Shown: piece by piece, positions 1-5,177 of the stretch
Position numbering within the stretch: the first letter of the stretch is position 1
Layout: each line of letters opens with the position of its first letter
NCBI GenBank assembly: GCA_021775715.1
Contig: JAJFHI010000190.1
Location: 1 to 5,177 of the forward strand
Length of the DNA stretch: 5,177 nucleotides
Direction: 5' to 3'
Source of the DNA: Hyphomicrobiaceae bacterium
Lineage (GTDB): Bacteria > Pseudomonadota > Alphaproteobacteria > Rhizobiales > Hyphomicrobiaceae
Program-made: the position numbers and the translations under genes
Notes under the pieces: model-generated
What the model was told of the DNA's origin: nothing
Databases searched by the model: none
What the model saw: the letters and a program-made list of their open reading frames with translations, nothing else

Positions 1-3
1 TGT

Positions 4-2109
4 ATGAAACGTCTTAGTTTACTTGTGGTCTGCAATGCACTGTTGTTTGGATCTGTGGGGCTGATTCAGAACTACTTCTACGCAACGCCGTCTGATATCG
101 CGTTCGCCAACGGCGAATCGAATTCACGTGTTGCAGACGACGCAGAAGCCGTTCTCAATGCTTATGTGTCGTCGCACAAATCGCTCGCGCGCCACACGAA
201 GATGCGGCTGGCAGCGGCAGGTGATTTGGAGGTTCCAACACCAGCTGCCAAAGCAAAGAGCGGCCAGAGCGACGATCTACTTGTTCCCATTGGGAAAGAA
301 AAGAAACCCGGCGTAAAAAAAGAGGGGCGCCCAAGTGAGGGCGAGCTTGACGGTGATACCGACGGGGCTGAGGCACAGGCCCCGCCGGCTGCCGACGACG
401 ATCACCTGAAGCTCTTTGTTGAAAACCGTTTTCCGTCTGCAGCCACGTGTGGGACGTGTCACCCGAAGCATTACAAAGAGTGGTCTGTATCGCAGCACGC
501 CTATGCCCAGTTGAGCCCGGTTTATCTTTCGCTAAACAACCGCATCAATCAGTTGAGCAATGGTTCCAACGGTGATTTTTGTTTGAGGTGTCATAGCCCT
601 GTGGGCGCCAACCTTGGCGAAAGTCCGTTCATGTCGAACCTCGATCGTCATCCGACATCGCGCGAGGGTATCACCTGTGTTGTCTGTCATCGTGTCAACA
701 AGGCTTACAACAAAGCAAGCGGACGGTTGGCACTTGTTGAAGGCGGCCTGACAGATCCCGTGTTCGGTCCAAAGGGTAACAAGGGCGTTAAAGAGGTTTT
801 GGAAAAGCCTGAAAAGTTCCGAGTGGTCACGAAGCCCAAGGAGCCAGGCCGTAAAATCCACGCAGAAGCGAAACTGTTCGATTCTATTAAGACGCCGGTT
901 TTCTGTGGCACGTGCCATGACGTGACACTGTTCAATGGGTTCCGTCTCGAAGAAGCCTATAGCGAGTATCGTCTTTCACCGGCGGCCGCCAAAGGCATCA
1001 CCTGTCAGGACTGCCATATGGGAAAAGAGCAGGGCGTGCCATCGGGCTACGACAAAGGACCTGCGGCGGTTGTTGGTGAGGTTCCGACAGAGTCGCGCAA
1101 ACTCACCAGTCACTTGTTCTCAGGGCCAGACTTCTCTGTTGTCCACCCGGGTATCTTCCCGCACAACGAGAAGGCTGCCGCATTTAAGACGATGCGCGAG
1201 TGGCTGCAGTTCAAGCACAAGGCCGGATGGGGCACAGATAAGTTCGAAGACAACATTCCCAAAGGCTACAAATTTCCCAAAGCCTGGGAGTCTGTTGACG
1301 ATCGCTATGATGCGCGCGAGATCCTCAACAAGCAGTTCAAGCTTCTAGATTTTGCCCGTATCAAGAGGCTGGAGGTCCTGCGCAACGGCTTTAAACTTGG
1401 TCGGATTATAATTGACCAGGCCGATCCCAGCGGCCTCGCGTTTCGCGTTCAGGTGCGCAATGGAACAGACGGCCACAACGTGCCGACCGGGTTCACCGGC
1501 GAACGCTTGGTGTGGCTGCAGGTTACGGTGAAAGATCGCGACGGCAATATGGTCTTCCGCTCCGGTGACCGCGATCCCAATGGCGATCTGCGCGACGGCC
1601 ATTCCTCTTTTGTGCACGCGGGAAAGTTGAAACGCGACAGCCAGTTGTTCTCGCTGCAGTCGATCTTCGTGACTCAAAACGGTCGTGGCGGTGAAATCGA
1701 GCATGTCATTCCGATACCATTTCCCACGTTTGCGCTGCCTCGCGTTTTGCCATCGACTTCATCATTGGTGTTCACGGGTGAGCCGGCAACGGAACGTAAC
1801 CACAAGAAGAGCATCGAGCCGCTTGGCGAGCGATGGGCATCCTACAATGTCAGTGCCAACGCTATGACCGGCCAGGGTCCATACACTGCCGAGGTCAAAC
1901 TTCTTGCACAACCGGTGCCCGTCAACCTGATCATTGCCTCGCAAAAGGTAGGCTTCGATTTCGGCATGACCCCAAAACAACTGGGCCAGGCACTGATTCA
2001 AGGGACGCAGACCCTTTGGGAAAGAAAAGTGAAGTTGGAAGCCGGGCTCCTTGGTGGCGAGGGGGGCGAGGTTTTGCCATGGCAGAAGGGGGCCGCTGTC
2101 TATGAATAA
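4..2109 (+). CDS. Periplasmic five-haem c-type cytochrome, cytochrome c554-like, with C-terminal beta-rich domain
   Basis: Predicted exported electron-transfer or redox enzyme of 701 residues. Residues 1-35 look like a Sec signal peptide (KR, then a hydrophobic stretch 5-21, possible cleavage after AFA near residue 35). Residues about 70-135 form a low-complexity linker, first lysine-rich (97-109), then acidic and Ala/Pro-rich. Five CxxCH haem motifs follow: C149GTCH, C193LRCH, C225VVCH, C301GTCH and C334QDCH. Contexts such as SxHA (H165), EGITC before haem 3 and KGITCQDCHM at haem 5 resemble the c554-type multihaem fold. H165, H216, H286, H370, H381, H387 and H491 are candidate distal ligands. 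Residues about 460-660 lack haem motifs and carry GHNVPTG (490-496), a motif I associate with beta-rich domains appended to multihaem cytochromes. The start is the only ATG before the signal peptide; its ribosome site lies outside the window. The 3' end overlaps the barrel gene by 8 bases. Family assignment is firm at the multihaem level; the substrate is unknown. Confidence 0.88.
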   Translation: MKRLSLLVVCNALLFGSVGLIQNYFYATPSDIAFANGESNSRVADDAEAVLNAYVSSHKSLARHTKMRLAAAGDLEVPTPAAKAKSGQSDDLLVPIGKEKKPGVKKEGRPSEGELDGDTDGAEAQAPPAADDDHLKLFVENRFPSAATCGTCHPKHYKEWSVSQHAYAQLSPVYLSLNNRINQLSNGSNGDFCLRCHSPVGANLGESPFMSNLDRHPTSREGITCVVCHRVNKAYNKASGRLALVEGGLTDPVFGPKGNKGVKEVLEKPEKFRVVTKPKEPGRKIHAEAKLFDSIKTPVFCGTCHDVTLFNGFRLEEAYSEYRLSPAAAKGITCQDCHMGKEQGVPSGYDKGPAAVVGEVPTESRKLTSHLFSGPDFSVVHPGIFPHNEKAAAFKTMREWLQFKHKAGWGTDKFEDNIPKGYKFPKAWESVDDRYDAREILNKQFKLLDFARIKRLEVLRNGFKLGRIIIDQADPSGLAFRVQVRNGTDGHNVPTGFTGERLVWLQVTVKDRDGNMVFRSGDRDPNGDLRDGHSSFVHAGKLKRDSQLFSLQSIFVTQNGRGGEIEHVIPIPFPTFALPRVLPSTSSLVFTGEPATERNHKKSIEPLGERWASYNVSANAMTGQGPYTAEVKLLAQPVPVNLIIASQKVGFDFGMTPKQLGQALIQGTQTLWERKVKLEAGLLGGEGGEVLPWQKGAAVYE
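2084..2092 (+). promoter_or_regulatory. Ribosome binding site for the outer-membrane barrel gene
   Basis: AGAAGGGGG lies inside the end of the cytochrome gene, 9 bases before the ATG at 2102. It supports that start over the in-frame ATG at 2123, whose only upstream purine run (GGGGGCGG, 2111-2118) sits just 4 bases away. With this start the two genes overlap by 8 bases, which suggests coupled translation. The choice changes only seven residues ahead of the signal peptide. Confidence 0.5.
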
Positions 2110-3760
2110 TGGGGGCGGATTGATGGCGCTCGTGGACACACTTGTCCGGCGGGGCCGGTTTGTTATTGGCGCGGTATCACTTAGTGCGATGGCGATGGCG
2201 ATGACGTTCGATGTCGCGGCGGCACAGAAGGTTGGTGATACGTATTACGCCGGACCGGAGCAGGCGGGCGAACCAAGCGACGAAGAGCGGAGTTGGGGTG
2301 ACTGGATGGGTTCGATGTGGCCGCTCGGCGATCGGGTCGAGGTGGAAAAATTGGACGACGAGTATGTTCCGTTTCAAACCGAAGTGGGACAAACCAAAAC
2401 CGTCAGTGAGGTCTTGAAGTCGCCGGCCATCGAGCCAAGGGACGCACGCAAAGCACCGCGCGTTGACGACGATATCAAGCGACTTCCCTCCCGTCCGAAT
2501 CTGTTGCTGGAATTGGGTGACGGTTTCCTCGGTACGGGCAAGCTCGACCAAGGCTTTGAGATTCCGATGACGGGTGCCGTATGGCAGCCGAGATTGTGGG
2601 CGTATGTGATCAACCGAACAGCACTACAAACGTTTGACGACGGTCGTTCGGGTCGTGAGCGGGAATCCGAAATCGCCAACCGGACGGATGTGTTCTTCAA
2701 CTTGCAACTAACGGGCACTGAGAAAATTCTGCTCGGGCTCAGAACAACAGACAACAACCGGCCGGACCGATTTACGCGTTATACCTTTGAAGGCCGCGAC
2801 GAAGGCTTCAATAACGAGCTTGACGTCAATGTCGAGACGCTGTTCTTCGAAGGCGATCTAGGCAGCTTGTTTCCAAATCTCGACCCGGCCGGAATCAAGC
2901 CGATCGACTATGGCTTTACTATCGGGCGTCAGCCGCTTGTCTTTCAGGAAGGTATCCTGATCAACGACACGGTCGATGCGGTTGGTTTTGTTCGCAACAA
3001 CATCCCATTCCCGGGCACATCGAATTTACGCGTGTCCGGAATGTGGGGCTGGAACCGTCTTGACCGCAACGATCAAGACGACCCATTGGCTCGAGATGCC
3101 GACATGTACGGGTTGTTTGTTGCAGCCGACACCCATATTTCGACCTACAACTTCGACGTCATCTATGTAGACGATGAAGACCGCCGCGATGGGCTCTATT
3201 TCGGTGTGTCGGCCATTCAAAGGATTGCAGCACTTGGTGGAATCTCGACGGCGTTTCGCGTCAACACGTCTATTGCACTCGAAGACGAAGTGCCCGGCAA
3301 TGTAGTTGGCACCGGAACGTTGCTGACAGCCGAAATCTCAAAGACGGTGCCGGGTTCCGATGACATCGTGTACTTCAACTCGTTCCTCGGCTTTGGAAAC
3401 TTTACGCAGGCTGGACGCGAGGCGATCGTCGGCGGTCCGTTGGCGAACACCGGTATTTTGTTTGCTTCACCCAACCTTTCCACCTACGGCGCGGAAATAA
3501 ACCCGTTCACTGACGGTGATGTAATCGGTGGCGCGATTGGCTACCAGGCGTTCTGGGACAACAAGCGGCGCAATCTCATTTTGGAAATGGCGACACGCCA
3601 CGACCTCTCCGGTGGCGGCTTCGACAGTCTTGGATTTGGCGCGCAGTTACAGCAAGCCATTGGTCGCCACATTCAGCTTCAATTTGAAACTTTCTACGTC
3701 TTAAACGAAGGCACTGACGATGGCGCCGGTGCGCGCGCCGAAGTGCAAGTGGTCTATTAA
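2102..3760 (+). CDS. Outer-membrane beta-barrel (porin-like) protein
   Basis: Predicted outer-membrane channel or scaffold of 552 residues (545 if started at 2123). Residues 16-19 are basic, 20-36 hydrophobic, and VAAA|Q gives a likely signal-peptidase cut after residue 41. Residues 42-130 are a charged pre-barrel segment with a tryptophan cluster (W65, W68, W73). From about residue 131 the protein alternates polar and hydrophobic residues in strand-like blocks joined by Asp/Asn/Gly-rich loops, for example around W161 and around G275-R276-Q277. It ends in AEVQVVY, with the terminal aromatic residue expected for barrel assembly by the BAM complex. There are no cysteines. The barrel portion of about 400 residues would suit roughly 14-18 strands, smaller than MtrB/PioB sheaths. 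Similar layouts occur in alginate-export and other substrate-specific porins, but I cannot name the family. It lies between cytochrome and reductase genes and is probably co-transcribed with both, so it may admit or release the substrate of that pathway. Confidence 0.8.
   Translation: MNNGGGLMALVDTLVRRGRFVIGAVSLSAMAMAMTFDVAAAQKVGDTYYAGPEQAGEPSDEERSWGDWMGSMWPLGDRVEVEKLDDEYVPFQTEVGQTKTVSEVLKSPAIEPRDARKAPRVDDDIKRLPSRPNLLLELGDGFLGTGKLDQGFEIPMTGAVWQPRLWAYVINRTALQTFDDGRSGRERESEIANRTDVFFNLQLTGTEKILLGLRTTDNNRPDRFTRYTFEGRDEGFNNELDVNVETLFFEGDLGSLFPNLDPAGIKPIDYGFTIGRQPLVFQEGILINDTVDAVGFVRNNIPFPGTSNLRVSGMWGWNRLDRNDQDDPLARDADMYGLFVAADTHISTYNFDVIYVDDEDRRDGLYFGVSAIQRIAALGGISTAFRVNTSIALEDEVPGNVVGTGTLLTAEISKTVPGSDDIVYFNSFLGFGNFTQAGREAIVGGPLANTGILFASPNLSTYGAEINPFTDGDVIGGAIGYQAFWDNKRRNLILEMATRHDLSGGGFDSLGFGAQLQQAIGRHIQLQFETFYVLNEGTDDGAGARAEVQVVY
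2186..2203 (+). repeat. Three tandem copies of GCGATG in the signal-peptide coding region
   Basis: GCGATG is repeated three times without a mismatch and encodes Ala-Met three times (residues 29-34) in the hydrophobic core of the barrel protein's signal peptide. The unit is 6 bases, so gain or loss of a copy would keep the frame and only lengthen or shorten the hydrophobic core by two residues. With three copies it may simply be chance. Confidence 0.8.
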
Positions 3761-3766
3761 GCGGGA
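3761..3766 (+). promoter_or_regulatory. Weak ribosome binding site for the reductase gene
   Basis: GCGGGA fills part of the 13-base gap after the barrel gene's TAA, 7 bases before the ATG at 3774. It is a weak match to the anti-Shine-Dalgarno sequence but supports this start over the upstream ATG at 3720, which would overlap the barrel gene by 41 bases and add a non-conserved-looking 18-residue leader. Translation may partly depend on ribosomes finishing the barrel gene. Confidence 0.35.
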
Positions 3767-3773
3767 TAGCAAT

Positions 3774-5060
3774 ATGAATATTGAAACAATGGCAGAATAC
3801 GTTGGCTTGGCACTCCTCACGGCAGCGATGCTGCGCGGGACCGTGTCAGCCTATGCGTATGTGGGAAGTCATGTGAAGGCCCGGCGTGACCAACGCACAA
3901 AGGTTATGCAATTCCGGGAACGCGCCGGTGAATTGTTCGCACGTGTAGGCCCAACGAATGGGCTTGAACAACCTACGGCAGTTGGCAAACGGCAGTTCCG
4001 CATCGTGAAACGCGAATACGAAAACCTGAAAGGCGATATCTGTTCGTTCTATCTTACACCCACAGATGGCCAACCGATTCCGTCGTATCGTCCTGGCCAG
4101 TTTCTGACGTTTGTGTTGGATGTGCCAGGTGCCGCGCGCACTGTGACACGCTGCTATTCGTTGTCGCAAAGTCCGACCGATCCGCAGAATTATTATCGTG
4201 TGTCGGTCAAGAAGATGGCTCCGCCACCGAACGCAGTGCAGGGTACACCCGCGGGCGTGTCGTCGTCGTTTTTCCACGACCAGTTGGCAGAAGGCTCGGT
4301 TGTCGAAGTCCTGCCACCTGCCGGGTCGTTTTGCCTTGACCATGCATCGACCCGTCCCGTGGTGCTTGTGGCAGGCGGTGTCGGCCTAACGCCACTTATT
4401 GCGATGTTGAATTGGTTAGCGGCCACCAACAGCCAGCGTGAGATTTGGATGTTCTACGGCGTTCGAGATCGCAACGAGCACGCGTTTGGCGAATTAATCC
4501 GAATGATCTCGGAGCGCATGCCAAATTTTCGTGTGGTCGTTTTCTATGAGCAACCAACGCCCGCGTGCCGCAAAGGGCTTGACTATGATGTTAAGGGATA
4601 TGTCAGCGTCGATGTCATGAAGACGCTGCTTAGGTCTCAGAACTATGAGTTCTACGTGTGCGGTCCGCCGCAGATGATGACGACGGTAATCAGTGATCTC
4701 AAGAACTGGGGTGTTGCGGACGTTGACATTAGGTCTGAGAGCTTCGGCGGTGCGAGTGCGCCGGTGCGTTCTAGCGCAACCGTGCTCCCTAAGGCCGATG
4801 CCAAACCTATCCAGATTAAATTTGCCCGTTCGAAAATGACGGTCTCCTGGACGGGCCGCATGGGGTCTCTGCTTGAGCTTGCCGAAGCGTGTGGCGTTGA
4901 TGCCAAATGCGCTTGCCGGGCGGGTCAGTGTGGCACCTGCAAAATCGCGATCAAGCGCGGCGCCGTAGATTATGTCACCACGCCGCAAGCCCCGCTTGAG
5001 GAGGGTTACTGCCTGCCCTGCGTCGCGCGTCCCATCACCGATCTTGTGTTGGACCTGTGA
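3774..5060 (+). CDS. Membrane-anchored FAD/NAD(P)-binding oxidoreductase with C-terminal [2Fe-2S] ferredoxin domain
   Basis: Predicted 428-residue electron-transfer flavoprotein that would pass electrons between NAD(P)H, flavin and a [2Fe-2S] cluster. A single hydrophobic segment (about 9-31) is followed by KARRDQRTK, so by the positive-inside rule the enzyme domains face the cytoplasm. The flavin domain (about 70-190) has R126-C-Y-S, the RxYS flavin motif. The pyridine-nucleotide domain (about 195-315) has AGGVGLTP (200-207) and CGPP (296-299). The ferredoxin domain (about 346-428) has cluster ligands C381, C386 and C389 (C-x4-C-x2-C) and probably C416 after 26 intervening residues. This flavin-nucleotide-ferredoxin order matches reductases such as phthalate dioxygenase reductase, PaaK-like and Hcr-like proteins, while the membrane anchor recalls NqrF, whose ferredoxin domain is N-terminal instead. 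No oxygenase, Hcp or Nqr subunit gene is adjacent. It starts 13 bases after the barrel gene and ends in TGATG shared with the next gene. Reductase fold is certain; electron acceptor and cofactor preference (NADH or NADPH) are unknown. Confidence 0.9.
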   Translation: MNIETMAEYVGLALLTAAMLRGTVSAYAYVGSHVKARRDQRTKVMQFRERAGELFARVGPTNGLEQPTAVGKRQFRIVKREYENLKGDICSFYLTPTDGQPIPSYRPGQFLTFVLDVPGAARTVTRCYSLSQSPTDPQNYYRVSVKKMAPPPNAVQGTPAGVSSSFFHDQLAEGSVVEVLPPAGSFCLDHASTRPVVLVAGGVGLTPLIAMLNWLAATNSQREIWMFYGVRDRNEHAFGELIRMISERMPNFRVVVFYEQPTPACRKGLDYDVKGYVSVDVMKTLLRSQNYEFYVCGPPQMMTTVISDLKNWGVADVDIRSESFGGASAPVRSSATVLPKADAKPIQIKFARSKMTVSWTGRMGSLLELAEACGVDAKCACRAGQCGTCKIAIKRGAVDYVTTPQAPLEEGYCLPCVARPITDLVLDL

Positions 5061-5177
5061 TGCCCGGTTTTATCATGAGCCATCGATTGGCCGCGATCCT
5101 TGCCGTGCTTGCACTGCCGCTAGCTTTTTTGACTTTGACAGTACAATCGCGTGCCTTGATTGCGGGACAAAAGATCG
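5060..5177 (+). CDS. N-terminal part of a small membrane-anchored or exported protein, possibly GDYXXLXY family (partial, 3' cut)
   Basis: An open frame starts at the ATG overlapping the reductase stop by one base (TGATG) and runs through the window edge, giving 39 codons. An in-frame ATG at 5075 (MSHRLAAIL) is an alternative start that leaves a tidier N-terminus. Residues about 10-26 (AAILAVLALPLAFLTLT) form one hydrophobic helix after a short basic segment, consistent with a signal peptide or membrane anchor. The following QSRALIAGQKI resembles the segment just after the anchor in GDYXXLXY-domain proteins (helix, short polar stretch, then a Gly-containing strand before the PVDPRD...GDY region). 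The diagnostic motif would lie beyond the edge, so this family guess is weak. The 1-base overlap makes it an operon member whatever its identity. Confidence 0.6.
   Translation, partial: MPGFIMSHRLAAILAVLALPLAFLTLTVQSRALIAGQKI

Larger units (their letters stand above)
4..5177 (+). other. Apparent operon: cytochrome, outer-membrane barrel, membrane reductase, small membrane protein
   Basis: All four genes run in the same direction with junctions of -8, +13 and -1 bases. No hairpin followed by a T-run and no space for a promoter is visible between them, so they are probably carried on one mRNA. The promoter and terminator lie outside the window on both sides, and further members may exist upstream of the cytochrome and downstream of the partial gene. 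This is inferred from spacing only. Confidence 0.75.

Noticed and set aside
22..36. Possible lipoprotein signal around C10 of the cytochrome (LVVC)
   Set aside because: The residue before the cysteine is Val rather than Gly, Ala or Ser, and the cysteine sits in the middle of the hydrophobic core, so it does not fit a lipobox.
532..918. Minus-strand open frame of 128 codons inside the cytochrome gene
   Set aside because: It lies wholly opposite the haem-binding coding region, whose CxxCH motifs prove the plus-strand frame. Its product shows no recognisable motif or signal.
935..1348. Plus-strand 137-codon frame inside the cytochrome gene
   Set aside because: It is an alternative frame of a proven gene, rich in Arg/Ser as expected for a shadow frame in GC-rich DNA, with no clear ribosome site.
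2061..2066. G-run as a phase-variation tract near the cytochrome 3' end
   Set aside because: Six G residues are too few to be markedly unstable, and the frame is intact to a sensible stop that overlaps the next gene.
2144..2165. Twin-arginine (Tat) signal in the barrel protein (VRRGRF)
   Set aside because: The two arginines are followed by G-R-F rather than a residue and two hydrophobic ones. Outer-membrane barrels are exported unfolded by Sec, so a plain Sec signal is the better reading.
2102..3760. MtrB/PioB-type electron-conduit sheath
   Set aside because: The protein is shorter than those barrels, has no cysteine and so no N-terminal CxxC, and the partner cytochrome has five haem motifs rather than about ten. 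A substrate channel is more likely, though contact with the cytochrome is not excluded.
3846..4343. Minus-strand 165-codon frame opposite the reductase
   Set aside because: It lies opposite the RxYS motif and flavin-domain coding sequence, and its product is rich in Arg, His and Cys without a coherent domain.

Overview
The window holds four consecutive plus-strand genes that look like the middle of one operon. The first three are a periplasmic five-haem c-type cytochrome (4-2109), an outer-membrane beta-barrel protein (2102-3760) and an inner-membrane-anchored flavin/[2Fe-2S] oxidoreductase (3774-5060). The fourth (from 5060) is a small membrane-anchored or exported protein cut by the window edge. 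Junctions are an 8-base overlap, a 13-base gap and a 1-base TGATG overlap. There is no room for internal promoters or terminators, and no intergenic stretch longer than 13 bases. I see no tRNA, rRNA, CRISPR array, insertion sequence or attachment site.

The organism must be a Gram-negative (diderm) bacterium, because the second gene encodes a cysteine-free, signal-peptide-bearing barrel protein ending in an aromatic residue, next to a periplasmic multihaem cytochrome. Moderately GC-rich coding sequence and the general style of the proteins suggest a proteobacterium, perhaps an alphaproteobacterium. That placement is an impression and not shown by any marker gene.

Together the genes place a redox protein or channel in each compartment. 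A flavin/[2Fe-2S] reductase domain is predicted on the cytoplasmic face of the inner membrane, a multihaem cytochrome in the periplasm, and a barrel in the outer membrane. One reading is a respiratory or detoxifying electron-transfer route with a dedicated outer-membrane channel for its substrate. A direct electron conduit of the MtrAB/PioAB type is less likely: the cytochrome has five haem motifs rather than about ten, and the barrel is much shorter than MtrB-like sheaths and lacks cysteines. No quinol-oxidising or cytochrome c-reducing membrane partner is visible in the window, so the link between the reductase and the cytochrome is unexplained. I do not recognise this gene set as a named system; the substrate is unknown.
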